Shown piece after piece: positions 1 to 12,789 of a stretch of 64,000 nucleotides of DNA (position 1 is its first letter; every line of letters begins with the position of its first letter). A model generated the notes under the pieces. It worked only from the letters and a program-made list of their open reading frames with translations. It did no database searches and had not been told where the DNA came from. The DNA is from Nemophila menziesii. Taxonomy: Eukaryota > Streptophyta > Magnoliopsida > Boraginales > Hydrophyllaceae. Made by a program: the position numbers and the translations under genes. The DNA is taken from assembly GCA_029959085.1 (NCBI GenBank), contig JARWIR010000011.1:12277840-12341839 (forward strand), written 5' to 3'.

Positions 1-659
1 ATTCAACTGGGTTATTATACTTAAAGATATATTTGTAGTTGACATGGAGATTTTACACGTTATCATAGGGGAGAAAACTTGTTGAAATGATTTGAGGAGA
101 TACATATGTCAAACACACAAATCATAAGAGAGCAACGAATTAATTCACAAATTTAATGAAAATAATTCCAATTAAGATTTTGAGACAGCGAAATCTCATG
201 TCGTCAAAAACTAGATTAAGATTATTGATTTAAGTATAATTATAGGTGTGTGTATGACCACTAAAGTTGGCCAAGTATAAAACTTATTAATAGTAAATGA
301 ATTAATGAGACAAGTTCTCCCATTCAGTTTTAATTTACAAATTTGGAATACATTTACCGTGGTAAGTTCTAATATCTTGAATACCATTATTTAAAATGAT
401 CTATTTTAAATCTCACCCAAGTGTAAATTAATAGACGACCGCCCGAGGAACGTTACCTACTACCGACATGATAAAATTATTTTAAATATAAGAGTCCAAA
501 AGTAATGACATTGAAAGAAAAATACATGAATATCGACGTTAGAAGATACGAAAGACTCCTATGATAATTGATTTTTTTAGAAAAAACTCGCAAATACAAC
601 AAACAACAAGAAACCAAAACAAAACAATAGATCAAAATAAAAACAATTGTAATCAACTC

Positions 660-741
660 CATATTAAAAAAATAGTAACTGATTAAACAGGTCAAATCAG
701 CGTTAACAAGTAAACTTTGTCATTGAACTCATTATTCCACA
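660..741 (-). repeat. Inverted 82-bp monomer segment
   Basis: This stretch is the reverse complement of the monomer segment that elsewhere lies upstream of the ZF-HD fragment (compare about 25803-25887 in U4), apart from an internal difference of a few bases. The flanking plus-strand sequence resumes at ATGAGAGAGATTTATTGC. About 1.1 kb of normal leader is missing at the same site. It is therefore one combined inversion and deletion event. Confidence 0.85.
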
Positions 742-980
742 ATGAGAGAGATTTATTGCTTTTGCATATATGACTTCGTTATTCTCTATAATTTATTTTT
801 GTGTTAATTGAAAAATGGGTCCCTGTGTTATGTGAAATAGAAAAAGATATCCATGTTATACATTATGATTAACATTACAAATATACCATATATGCAGGTA
901 TATTAGCTAAATTTGGAATAACATACATGTATGTTGTACTTCATGATTCACATGTAATATACTTCATGATTCAGAACTAA

Positions 981-1211
981 GAAGAGATTGAAGCCCTTTG
1001 CAATGATGTGGGTGTCGATAAAACTATGTTGAAAGTGTGGCTACACAATGACAAAGCCACACTTGGAAAAAAAGAACACACTTCTGCTTCCTCTTCTGCC
1101 ACCCCAATCACCACCACCACCACCACCTCCATTGCTCCAAAGTTTCACAGCCGCAAGAAGGGTATAAAATTGGCAGATCCTCAAGTGCAAGTGAGGACTC
1201 GTGTGGTGTAG
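981..1211 (+). pseudogene. ZF-HD homeobox gene fragment, U1 copy
   Basis: Remnant of the C-terminal half of a zinc finger-homeodomain (ZHD) transcription factor, beginning at GAAGAGATTGAAGCC. The frame reads EEIEALCNDVGVDK, then LKVWLHNDKATLGKK, which matches the homeodomain helix 2/3 region of this plant-specific family. A Ser/Thr/Pro-rich tail follows. A frame change and an internal loss near the 3' end give a different C-terminus from U3. There is no zinc-finger part and no in-frame ATG, and a stop lies immediately upstream. Not expected to make protein. Confidence 0.8.
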
Positions 1212-2120
1212 AAACTGGATCTTCTTTGGGTTTGGTTGTTTAAGTTTTTTTTCTTTTTCTGTTTAGCTGGTTAAAAAAAGTCAGTGAAAAAATCATATTA
1301 GTGTTTAAAGTTTTAGAAGTACAAATTAGAGATTAAGGTAAATTTAATTAGTTCGTTTAAATCTCTAAAGTTAAGTTCATTTGTCCTCTTAGTTCTCACC
1401 TAAGTTAAACTAAACCATTTTCACAGCTTATGTAACTTCTTTTTTAGTTTACTATTCTTTTTATCAAAATAAGGGGCATAAGTTAATTTTTTATTAAAAA
1501 CCTTTAAATTCCTAGATTTTGGTTCTGAGTAACGTTGTAAACCCAAACATAATCTACAATGATTGATGCATAAAAATATCTTTCTTGGCAAAAAATAACT
1601 AAAACAATATGTACATTGGATAGGTATTACCTTTGTAAATTATTAACAGTAAACTGTGTATAAAAATTTTAGTATCAGAACAAATTGTGGACATAAACAA
1701 TAATAGCAAGAGAACGTAATCGATTAATTAAAAAATCATGTGTTGCAATAAAGGAGTTATGCATTGATGAAGAGACTATGAAAACAACAGCAAGAAATCT
1801 TCCAAGAGTTTGTTAATAACTGGAAACTCTATTTGATACAGCAAGCTAACATGTTTGCTCCTTGTATTTAATACCTCTATTCCTTCTTGTAAAATTTATA
1901 ATATAAGTGACTAAATTGTCAAAATATTAAAAGGACTATATTGGCCATTTACCCTTCTTTCTTTATTTATCTAATTTATGTTTTGTGATGTTTGATCATG
2001 TCACAAAAACAATTGAAGAGACTAGTGCTCACCAATCATCTATATCGGAGATTGATATAGTATGAAGTTGAGAAAAAAGAGAAATGAAAGTAAACTAAAA
2101 ACTCAAGTATTATTTGGAGG

Positions 2121-2598
2121 TTTCCCCCTAAGTCTACCTTGATGGGAGTTAGGAGGAATACGAAATCATGGTTATTGTGTATGTATCATACAATTCTCCC
2201 TTAGATAATAATCACAAAACAAGGCTAGTGGGGATTATTTGCTAGTTCTCGAGCTAAACTCTCATAAATGTTCTCTTCAATATGTTATTTTCATGTCTTT
2301 GATTTTCTTTATTCAAATGTGTTATTAATTGTTTAAAGTCATAAAACGAAATACATATTTTAGTGTCTTTATCGTATTATCTTATCAACTTCTTTTACTG
2401 GACTAAGTAATTGAATTATTTATAGCTTACTTTCATGGATCCTCAGAATGAATCTTACTTATCAATTATAACTTGCTAAAGATCTGTGCATTTGTAGTGA
2501 CTTTCTTTTAGTGGTATAAGGTGTTTGTTCTTTTATTTATAACATTATTTTACCATACCCTTGCAACCACCAGGTTATACTTAGTTCCTTGTGTTTGT
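2121..2598 (+). repeat. Athila-like LTR 3'-end relic, U1
   Basis: This stretch follows the same order of short blocks as the 3' end of the Athila-like LTR at about 59285-59800: CTCCCTTA, an ACTAAGTAATTGA-like block, CCTGAG-AA-GAATCTTACTTATCA, AACTTGC, a TGCAGT block, AAGGTGT, and a TTATTTATA-ACATTATTTTACCAT tail. After the LTR end, a CACCAGGTTATACTTAGTTCCTTGTG-like stretch corresponds to the element's leader with the PBS core missing. Alignment was by eye; identity is low and the left limit is uncertain. Confidence 0.5.
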
Positions 2599-3051
2599 TA
2601 TAGCACATATCTTTGCTTCAATTTTGCGAAGTGGTTGTAAAGGGTTTTGTGTTTTAACCTCGTGTTAAAGAGACATGAAGATTAACTGAGAATCTTGCAA
2701 ATACTAAGTTGGACACCTTAGTTAGTAGAGTAGGAAAACTAAACCATTCTACATCGTTGTGTATATTTCTTTCCCTACACTCTTTACAATCCCCACTCTA
2801 TATGTTCGATTAAATTATTGTATGAATATTTCATCTTTTAGTATCTATTAACTTTCTATGACTTATGGTATTCTAGATAACTTACAGAATAATATCTTAT
2901 ATTGTCTTTAAATTTGATCTACTTGAAATAAAATCAGCCTTTTAATTTCCATAGTACTATTTAATCCAGTTTCTAGGACTTATATTGAATATTTGTTGGT
3001 ATCAAATCCTAGCTCTATTTTGTACTTCACCATTTCTAGAGTAGAAACAAC

Positions 3052-4080
3052 ATGGATACTAACTAACCCGAAGGTTCATGCTCTACTAGACCTCCGCTTT
3101 TTTCGAGTATAAACTACTTTGAGTGGGAGAAGAGAAATGATATTTATATCAAAGGATTGACTATATTGTATGGATGGTTATCAAAGATGATATTCATGTT
3201 CCTTTTCAATATGAAACTGGCATAATCATGAAAGATCACAGAGATCTCACTCCTAATAATATATCCAAACTCACCAACAAAAACAATGCAACGGATACAC
3301 TCATTTGAAAATTGAGTATCGTTGAGTATAGACGAGTAAGTGAATGTTATTCGCCTCATGAAAAGTGGAAGCTTTTGGAGACATCATATCAAGGTAGGGT
3401 GGATATCAAATAAATTATAGTTGGCCTCTATATCACGAAATATGAATTTTTTTTAATGGAGCACGATAAAACCTCAAATGCAATACATCAAAGATTCTCA
3501 AACATCGTAAACACCTTGAATACTATTTGTAAAACCTACATCAACAAAGAGAAATGCTAAAAACTTAAATATGTTCTTCCAAAGAAATACAAGTCAAAGA
3601 TAACGCCTACAAGAGACACAAAGGATCTATAAAAGTTGACGGTTCATGAGCTTATATGAAATCTCATGACAGAAGAATATGTGTCTGAAGATGAAATATT
3701 AAGAGATGATGCTTTGAAAGAGAGTTAAAAAATACATTTTCTTTCATGCTTCAATTAGCAAGAAGAAGGAAAGAAAGGAAAAGAAGAAAAGTAAAGGGGA
3801 AGAAAATTCCTATGAAGAAGATACTAGTGAAGATTAAGAACTGGCTATGTTGGCAAAAGATATGAAGAGATTTATAAGATATAAAAGATTTTCCAAAAAA
3901 AGAATCTCTCACACACCTTTTAAAAAGAATGTGAGAGCCATCAAGTAAGAAGAACCTACTTGCTATAATAGGACATATCAAAAAATATTTTCCTTTTTTA
4001 TGCAAATAAAATCTAACAAAGCTACTCATTCAAATATCACATGGGATGGTCGAAATTCCGATGAATAAGAGAATGAAAGC
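3052..4080 (+). pseudogene. Ty1/copia UBN2-type gag relic, U1
   Basis: Decayed gag of a Ty1/copia retrotransposon. An initiator-Met tRNA PBS relic (TGGTATCAAATCC, at 2997) lies about 40 bp upstream of the ATG. Recognisable blocks after the ATG are STRPPLF and the W-rich start (NYFEWEKRND). Then, in another frame, come the WMVIKD block, the YQGRVDIK region, HQRFSNIVNTL and KYVLPKKYKSKIT, in the order known for the UBN2 gag family. Several stops and a frameshift break it. Deletion of about 11 bp near 3969 removes one Cys of the zinc knuckle. Pol is not present downstream. Confidence 0.78.
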
Positions 4081-4649
4081 TAGCATGTGAACCTAGTCTC
4101 ATTCTTGGCGGATATGAAAAATTTGAAGATGCTACTTGATATGATAACCACTCAACACAATAGATGAATGACGATGGTTAATCACTATGAATTAATTGTA
4201 AAACTTATGAGGTAACTTCTAAATATAGTATTTCTTTATCAAATGGTGATACTAGTGAGGAGATAGTCATGATGCTTTTAATTCTTTTATATAACTCACT
4301 ACATTCTTAGAATATCATGCACAAACTTTCAACTATTTTATTAGGTAAAAAGGTAATTCTCTATGTGTAAAGCACTTTAACAATTTTTTGCATGGTGTTA
4401 GTTGTATTGGTAACAATAACAAGTACTCAATATTGAGGTCTTGTTAGGAAACATTATTTCATTTTGGAAACTAAAAGAACTTATGAATGGAAGCAACTCT
4501 TTTAAAAAAAAAATTAATTGGAAAAATATTAAAAGTGTTTTAAAGGGGACTATAAGTATAATTTTTAAACATACTTTCATTATTATTTTGCTGTTGTATT
4601 TTTCTTGATATTATTTATGCATTGAACAAGAAAATAGAGATTTGGAGAC

Positions 4650-4749
4650 GGGTTATAGGTTTTGCAGACTCTTTACCACATAACGTCAGCAAATGGGTTA
4701 TAAATTTTGCAGAGGCTGTAATACATAGAGTCAAGAAATGGATGGAATA
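4650..4749. repeat. CpG-rich ~45-bp repeat patch, U1 (trimmed)
   Basis: Only two repeat units remain, each beginning GGGTTATA and ending near CAGCAAAT or AAGAAAT. The CpG-rich left part, about 270 bp, is deleted relative to U4 between GGAGAC and GGGTTATAGG. Confidence 0.75.
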
Positions 4750-4959
4750 ATTGTTGACACATTTACACTCTGCGTGGCTAAATATTTCAAATAAATATTG
4801 ACATAAATAAATTATGTGTTATTAAATATTTTAATTACATATTAACACATAATTTATAATATATATGCAATAATACAAAAAAAGTACATATTGGTGAAGT
4901 TACTTCTTTCATAACTTTACACATGAATATATTGAATAGATAACTCGAGAAAACAATCG

Positions 4960-6004
4960 ACAATATTGATTCGCTTATTATTTAAATTGTATAATTCCTC
5001 CCACATATCTCTAAGAGCTGCAACATAGATAGAGATTTTTTGATCTTCCACAAATGAAACAAGTTCAAGGAAGCATTTCCCAAGCTTTTATTTTAATGCA
5101 TCTATACTAGGTTTCAGAGACTCATGAATATTACTATTTTTAGTAAAAAAGGCTTTAATTTATTTTACCCATGCCACCTCAAGACTCCATAGAAAGTGAT
5201 CCACCTATGACTTCGAATCCGACATAGCTTTTTACCACCTGTCACCATTTCACAACAGTACTAAGATAAGATAAAATTAATTTACCTTTTTTCACTAAAA
5301 GGTCTTGAATCATTAAAAGAAAATTTAGTAAAAGATTTTTTTTTTGAAAGGATTCATTGAAACTAAATCATTCAATAAGTTCAATTTGTACATATCTAGA
5401 CCCCTACACACATATCTTGATTTTATCAGAACTTTGTATCCATGTATTAAAAAAATTAGTTAGATTCATACAATACATCATCAAACTCCAGCAAGATAGA
5501 ATTTTCCCAAAAACGCATCTACCTTTTTGACAAAATTGTCCATTAAAAGCGCCCCTGGATGAAAAGGAAAGACTCCTTCTAAGACACAGGGCAGTATTAT
5601 AACTCCAATTTTCGTACACTTGTTTTCTATTTAAAGATTTCTCTAAACATTCTGATGTTTTATACCGGTATATTTTCTACTTCGAGATTGCTTCCACGAA
5701 ATAATCTAAAAGAATTCTCCATTCATTTGTTTTCTAAAAATCATATATCTGCCTAAACAATATTTGCAAGTGAGATCAATATATATGCCAAATGATTACA
5801 ATTATTAACAATTTAAATATCCAATTTAAAATTGAGTTAATAAACATAAAGATGCTTCAGAAAACAACTAGTATAGAAGAATATTCTTGTTGAAAACTCA
5901 GAAATTTCACTCATAAAATATGGATTTTGATTGAATCTGCCATAACTCGAGAAAAATCACTTGGAATTACTTCAATGCATAATAAGGGTTTCTCTACAGC
6001 CATT
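4960..6004 (-). other. Conserved minus-strand coding-like segment, U1
   Basis: Minus-strand reading shows gene-like amino-acid runs that recur in every full monomer, interrupted by stops and frame changes. It is possibly a captured gene fragment with introns. The product is not recognised. This copy keeps the ENWSYNTALCLRR reading at 5404-5619, which may be a shifted frame. Confidence 0.33.
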
Positions 6005-6539
6005 GAGCTAAATGGATATTTCTTGCAAAAAAAAATCACTTAAACAAGACAGTTAAGAGAAAATTGCCCACTCTAACATCCCCTTAATGAAATGAAAACA
6101 TCATTATCCATAGGTAAAAGCATCCTACTATCATAAATATGACATTTTTCAGATATGTGTATAAAATTATACACACGACTGCAATTACACATAAATTTAA
6201 ATTTAATATAATTTTATTTTGTAGATATTAATTAAAAAGTTGTTTTTTTTAGACTTGGGAATTATCCTTGTGTAGGAGGAATCCTTGTGGCGATATTATC
6301 TTTGTAGAAGATCGAATACTGGGGTGGGTGTGGTGAGTATGAATTTGATATTTTTTTAGTAAATATAAACTTGGAAGATTAGTTTGACTAACAAAAAGAA
6401 TAAAAAAGGAAGATAATAGTTTGAAGTTTTATGATTAGAGTTATGGATTATACTTTGTTTTTAATGTCCAAAAAAATGATTATACTTTTTTTTTATTTTA
6501 AGTGTCCAAAAAATGGATTTTTATCTCAAAATTTACTAT

Positions 6540-6820
6540 TTTATTTTTTATTGGTTTAATTAAAAAATATTAAAATAATTTAATAGTTTTAATGGATAAA
6601 ACAAAAGATAGATTATTATATTATATTAAAATAAAAAAATATTTATAATATTATGTATATAATATTTATAATTATATATTTATTTTTATTTAAATTAATA
6701 AAATCAAAATATAAATTTGAATATTGTATAAAAATAATTTGCGTGTGTAAGTATATTATTATACATAAAAATAAAAATATAATATTTTATATACTTAATG
6801 ATTGTGAAAAAACATTTATT
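6540..6820. other. AT-rich junction block (recurs in each monomer)
   Basis: Almost pure A/T tract of about 280 bp at the end of the monomer. Recurrences: about 14780-15065, 23540-23825, 31150-31440, 39440-39725, 41680-41965 and 51415-51700. It contains TATAATATT runs and a short conserved GCGTGTGTAAGTATATTA island. The short frames it yields are low-complexity and not genes. It could act as a matrix-attachment or DNA-unwinding element, but nothing proves it. Confidence 0.7.
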
Positions 6821-9144
6821 TTAATTCAACTGGGTTATTATACTTACATATAGAGTTGTAGTTGACATGGAGATTTTACACGTTATCATAGGGGAGAAAA
6901 CTTGTTGAAATGATTTGAGGAGATACATATGTCAAACACACAAATCATAATAGAGCAACGAATTAATTCACAAATTTAATAAAAATAATTCCAATTTAGA
7001 TTTTGAGACAGCGAAATCTCAGGTCGTCAAAAACTAGATTAGGATTACTGATTTAAGTATAATTATTGGTGTGTGTATGACCACTTAAGTTGGCGAAGTA
7101 TAAAACTTATTAATAGTAAATGAATCAATGAGACAAGTTCTCCCATTCAGTTTTAATTTACAAATTTGGGATACATTGACCGTGATAAGTTCTAATATCT
7201 TGAATATCATTATTCAAAATGATCTATTTTAAATCTCACCCAAGTGTAAATTAATAGACGACCGCCCGAGGAACGTTACCTACTACCGACATGATAAAAT
7301 TATTTTAAATATAAGAGTCCAAAAGTAATGACGTTGAAAGAAAAATACATGATACAAAAGACTCCTATGATAATTGATTTTTTTGAAAAAACTTGCACAA
7401 ACAATAAACAACAAGAAACCAAAACCAAACAATAGATCAAAATAAAAACAATTGTAATCAACTCCATAAAAAATAATACTCTTACATAGAAATCAAAGCA
7501 ACAAAACTATTACCACTCATACTTAAATATTCTTATAAACTAAATGACACAATATTTGTAAAATAAATTAATTGAAAATAATTCTACTAAAAAAATTAAT
7601 TAATTGAGAATATTCTTGATACTCGTGTCTAACAACAACACGGCCTAGAAAACTTACTTATTGGCCAATAACCCATAAACCCAAGTCATAATAAATTATC
7701 AGATACTATCATAACCTAAAAAAATGCCATACTTTAATTTTGTCGATCAACTATATGGAATGTTGAAGCCTACTCTATCCTTTCTCATGTTACCTTTGTT
7801 TTATCGTCGAACCTAAATCTGAATCAGTATGTGTTTTTGAGGTAATTGATTTTATTAGAGATTATTTTCTAACAAAATAAAATAATTGCCTATTTTTATT
7901 ATAGGGTGGGGTAGCCGGCCTAGACCCGCATGTGTCTATAATATTTAGTAATTTTAAAGGTAAAGAAAAATATTAATTTGGCTAATTAAGTATAATTATT
8001 TGTGTTGTTTTTTTTAATTGTACTCAGATGAATTATTATATATATCATTATTTTCTTAGTAATTTTTCTGTTGCATCTATTCAAAAATTAGATTAATAAA
8101 TAATTATAATATAATTTTAATTTGGGGTGTTTCTTCATTTATAGCAATCAAATCATTATTAGATGTAATTTTAATGGTGAAATTTGATGAGATGAGTATA
8201 AAAAATATTTAATGTATATTACTATATTGCACAGGACCTCATGTCAAAAATAATATTATTACAGATAAAAAGAAAAAAGGTTAAGATTGTTTCACATGAC
8301 ATTTCAATCAACCACCACAATCTAATTAATTGTTGAGGTAAGATTCTTGTTAGTTTAGATTAAAATTTTGTAGATTTTTATCTTTTTTCTAAAGGCATTG
8401 TGCAGTATTAGTAGTTTATGTGGCATTTTCCATTTCTTGTATAATTGGATGAACAAGTAGTAGACTAATATTGATTGATAAATGTACACAACACATTATG
8501 TTATTTGGCTCATCCTAATTAGTTTTTTTAAATTTTAAACCATTAATTAATTTATTTTATGTTAAAAAAACAACTTATTATTTTATGTTAAAAAATTATT
8601 GGGTTATATTTATTGATCTATCGTCTTCTGTCATATTAAAACTCTTATTGTCAAACTAATTTTTTTAATATATATGATTTTGATTATATAATAATAAACT
8701 ATCAAATTAAAAATTGCCTAAATTTTAACTAATGGATTGTCTCAATTTTCTCAATACACTCACATTTTCTCTATTCAATATTACTTCTATATTTATTAAT
8801 TTCCTCTGTGGAATAATGAGTTCAAGGACAAACTTCACTTGTTAAATGCTGATTCAACTTGTTTAATTAGTTACTATTTTTTTAATATGGTCGGGTTGTA
8901 TTGAATGAGAGAGATTTATTGCTTTTATATATATGACTTAGTTATTCTCTATAGTTTATTTGTTGTGTTAAATGAAAAATAGGTTCCTGTGTTATGTGAA
9001 GTAGAAAAAAATATCAATATTATATATTAAGATTAACATTACAAATATATCATCCATGCATGTATATTAACTAAATTTGGAATAACATACATTTATGTTA
9101 TACTTAAAAATTCACAGGTAATATACTTCATGATTCGCAACTAA

Positions 9145-9384
9145 GAAGAGATTGAAACCCTTTACAATGATGTGGGCGTCGATAAAACTGTGTTGAAAGT
9201 GTGGCTACACAATAACAAAGCCACACTTGGAAAAAAATAACACATTTCTGCTTCCGCTTCTGCCACCCCAATCACCACCACCACCACCTCCGTTGTTCTA
9301 AATTTTCGCAGCCACCATAAGGGTATCAACATTAATGGAGCCTCAAGTTCAAGTGAGGAGTCTCGTGGTGATCGTGTGTTGTAG
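9145..9384 (+). pseudogene. ZF-HD homeobox gene fragment, U2 copy
   Basis: Same homeodomain C-terminal fragment as in U3, with the recognition-helix sequence VWLHNNKATLGKK. In this copy the frame is stopped by TAA directly after the LGKK motif. The remaining Ser/Thr-rich tail is recognisable by similarity to the other copies. U5 shares the same stop, so it predates the A-B block duplication. No start codon or zinc-finger domain is present. Confidence 0.8.
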
Positions 9385-10300
9385 AGAACGAATCTTTGTT
9401 GGGTTTGGTTGTTTGGGTTTTTTTTTCTTTTTCTATTTTAGTTTAGCAGGTTAAAAAATTCAGTGAAAAAATCATATTAGTTTTTTAAGTTTTAGAGGTA
9501 CAAATTAGAGATTAAGGTAAATTTAATTAGTTCGTTTAAATCTCTAGAGTTATGTTCATATGTTCTCTTAGTTCTCACCTAAGTTAAACTAAATCATTTT
9601 CACAGCTTATGTAATTTCTTTTTTAGTTTAATATACATATATACTTTTTATCAAAATAAAGGGCCTAATTTAAATTTTTACTTAAAACCTTCAAATTCTC
9701 AAATTCTGGTTCGAGTAACGCTGTAAACCCAGAAATAATCTACAAGGGTTGATGCATAATAATATATTTATTGGCAAAAAATAACTAAAACAATATGTAC
9801 ATTGGATATGTATTACAATTGTAAATTATTAACAGTAATTTGTGTATACAAAATTTAGTAAACACACCAAATTGTGGACATAAACAGTGTTAACAAGATA
9901 ACATAATCGACCAATTCAAAAATCATGTGATGTAAATAAGGGGTTATGCATTGATGAAGAGACTGAGAAAGCAACCTCAAGAAACTCTTCAAAGAGTTTG
10001 ATAATAACTGGAAACTCTATTTGATACTGTAAGCTAACATGTTTGTTCCTTGTATTTAATCCCTCTATTCCTTTTTATAAAATTTATAATATAAGTGACT
10101 AAATTGTCAAAAATATAAATGGAAAATATTGGTCATTCCCCTTCTTTCATTATCTAATTTAAGTTCTGTGATGTTTGACCGTTTCACAAAACAAATGAAG
10201 AGACTAGTGCTCACCAATAATCTGTATCAAAGATTGATGTAGTAGGAAGTTGAGTACAAAGATAAATGAAAGTAAACATAAAAATCAAGTTTTATTTGGA

Positions 10301-10729
10301 GGTTTCCCCATAAGTCTACCTTGACGGGAGTTAGGAGGAATATAAAATCATGGCTATTGTGTATGTATCATACAATTCTCCCTTAGATAATAATCACATA
10401 ACAAGGCTAATGAGGACTACATGCTAGTTCTCGAGCTAAACTCTCAAAAACTTCTCTTCCATATGTTATTTTCATGTCTTTGCTTTTTTTAATTTAAATC
10501 AGTATTAATTGTTTAGAGTCATAAGACCAAATAAATATTTTAATGTCTTTAGCGTATTGTCTTATCAACTTCTTTTATTGGACGAAGTAATTGAATTATT
10601 TATAGCTTACTTTCATAGGCATTTGCAGTGATTTTCTTGTAGTGGTGTAAGGTGTTTGTTTTTTTATATATATAATTATTTTGTCATACCCTTGCAACCA
10701 CCAGGTTATACTTAGTTCCTTGTATTTGT
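10301..10729 (+). repeat. Athila-like LTR 3'-end relic, U2
   Basis: Same relic as in U1. It lacks the ~50-bp block around the CCTGAG-AA-GAATCTTA motif that types A and D retain. The PBS core expected before TTAGTTCCTTGT is absent. Confidence 0.48.
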
Positions 10730-11180
10730 AATAGCACAAATATTTGCTTCCATTTTGTGAAGTGGTTGTAAAGGGTTTTGTGTTCTAACCCTGGGTTAAA
10801 GAGACATGAAGATTAGGTGAGAATCTTGCAAACTAAGGTGGACACCTTAGTTAGTGGAGTAGGAAATCCGAACAATTCTACATCGTTGTATATCTTTATT
10901 TCTCTACACTCTTTACAATCCCTACTCTATATGTTCTATTATATTCTCGTATGAATAATTCCTATCTTAGTATCTGTTAGCTTTCTCTAACTTATGGTAT
11001 TCTAGATAACTTACAAAATAATATTATATATTGTCTTTTAATTTCATCTACTTGAGATTAAATTAGCCTATTAATTAACACAGTCATATTAAATCCCATT
11101 TTTAGGACTTATATTGAATATCAGTTGGTATCAAATCCTAGCTCTATTTTTTACTTAACTATTTATAAAGTAAAAACAAC

Positions 11181-12220
11181 ATGGATTATAACCAACTGGA
11201 AGGTTCATGCTCTACTAGACCTCCACCTTTTTCCGGTATAAACTACTTTTAGTGGAAGAAGAGACTAAAGATTTACATCAAAGGATTGCCGGCTATATTT
11301 TATGGATGGTTATCAAAGATGGTATTCATGTTCCTTTTCAATATGAAACTGGCACAATCATGAAAGATCACAAAGATCTCACTCCTAACGATATATCCAA
11401 ACTCACCAACAAAAACAATGAAATGGATACAATCATTTGCAAATTGTGTATCATTGACTATAGCCGAGTTAGTGAATTTTATTTGCCTCATGAAATGTGC
11501 GAGCCTTTGGAGCCATCATATCAAGGTAGGGTGGATATCAAGTAAACTATGGTTGGTCTCTATATCAAAAAATATGAACTGTTTTGAATGGATCCCGATA
11601 AAACCTCAAATGCAATGCATCAAAGATTCTCAAATATTGTAAACACCTTGAAGAGTATTGGTTAAACATACATTAACAAAGAGCAATGCAAAAAACTGAA
11701 ATATGTTCTTCCAAAGAAATACAAGTCAAAGATAACGCCTAGCAGAGACACAAAGGATCTCAATAAATTGACGGTTCATGAGCTTATATGAAATCTCATA
11801 ACGAAACAACATGTGTTTGAAGATGAAATATTAAGAGATGATGCTTTGAAAGAGAGTTAAAAAATCCATTGTCTTTCATGCTTTAATTAGCAAGAAGAAG
11901 GAAAGAAAGGAAAAGAAGGAAAATGAATGGGAAGAGAATTCCTATGAAGAAGAGAATAATGAAGATTAAGAACTGGCTATGTTGGCAAAAGATATGAATA
12001 AATTTATAAAATATAAAAGATTTTCCCAAAAAGAAGCTCTCACAACCCTTTTAAGAATAATGTGAGAGCCATCAAGAAAGAATAACCTACTTGCTATAAT
12101 TGTAAGAAGGTAGGCTATATCAAAAAATATTTTCCTTTTTTATGCAAAGAAAATCTAAAAGGCTACTCATTCAAATATCAGTTGGGATGGTCAAAATTCT
12201 GATGAATAAGAGAATGAAAG
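11181..12220 (+). pseudogene. Ty1/copia UBN2-type gag relic, U2
   Basis: Same gag relic, with PBS relic at 11126. The ATG frame stops after 19 codons at a TAG. The frame then continues as an open stretch (11252-11545) with WMVIKDGI, VPFQYETGTI and YQGRVDIK blocks. Further blocks are MDPDKTSNAMHQ and KYVLPKKYKSKIT, and a Lys/Glu-rich tail. The zinc-knuckle region (about 12085-12132) lacks its last Cys. Broken by stops and shifts; no protein expected. Confidence 0.8.
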
Positions 12221-12789
12221 CTAGCATGTGAACCTAGTCTCATTCTTGGTTTATATGGAAAAATATGAAGATGATACTTGATATGATAACCATTCAACAC
12301 AATAGATGAATGACGATGGTTAACTCAATATGAATTAATGGTAAAAAAGACGAGTTAACTTCTAAATATAGTATTTCTTTATCAAATGGTGATACTAGTG
12401 AGGAAGATAGTCATGATGCTTTTAATTCTCCTATATAACTCATTACATTCTTATAATATCATGCACAAACTTTCACTATTCTTTTAGGTAAAAAAGTAAA
12501 TCCCTATATGTAAAGCACTATAACAACTTTTTGCATGGTTTAGTTGTAATGGTAACAAAAACTAGTACTCATTATCGAGGTCTTGTTTGGAAACATTTTT
12601 TTCATTTTGGAAACTAAAAGCACTTCTTAATGGAAGCAACTCTTTTAAAAAAAAATTAATTATTTGGAAAAATATAAAAAGTCTTTTAAAGGGGTTTATA
12701 TGTATAATTTTCAAACATACTTTCATCATTATCATCACGTTGAATTTTTGTTGATATTATTTATGTATTGAACAAGAAAATAGAGATTT

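Larger units (their letters stand above)
1..6823 (+). repeat. Array monomer U1 (type A, internally deleted)
   Basis: First monomer of the long-period tandem array. It starts with the same leader found at 6824 and 31446. Parts in order: leader 1-659, inverted segment 660-741, ZF-HD fragment 981-1211, unassigned 1212-2120, LTR relic 2121-2598, copia leader and PBS to 3010, gag relic 3052-4080, unassigned 4081-4649, trimmed CpG patch 4650-4749, minus-strand coding-like segment about 4960-6004, spacer, and AT-rich junction block about 6540-6820. It lacks about 1.1 kb of leader at the inversion and about 270 bp of the CpG patch. From about 2.1 kb on, it pairs with U4 at an offset of about 24.4 to 24.66 kb. 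Confidence 0.93.

Noticed and set aside
3144..3359. Minus-strand frames opposite the gag relic (also in U2, U3, U4, U5)
   Set aside because: They mirror the more meaningful plus-strand UBN2 gag blocks and have no recognisable protein content.
3751..4029. Minus-strand Phe/Leu-rich frames (also 48524 and 56829)
   Set aside because: They are the antisense of the Lys/Glu-rich gag tail, so the apparent hydrophobicity is an artefact.
6653..6853. Recurrent 66-codon frame in the AT-rich junction block (also about 14899 and 51535)
   Set aside because: Low-complexity Ile/Tyr/Lys/Phe translation of near-pure A/T DNA. It recurs only because the DNA is tandemly repeated, and it crosses the monomer junction.
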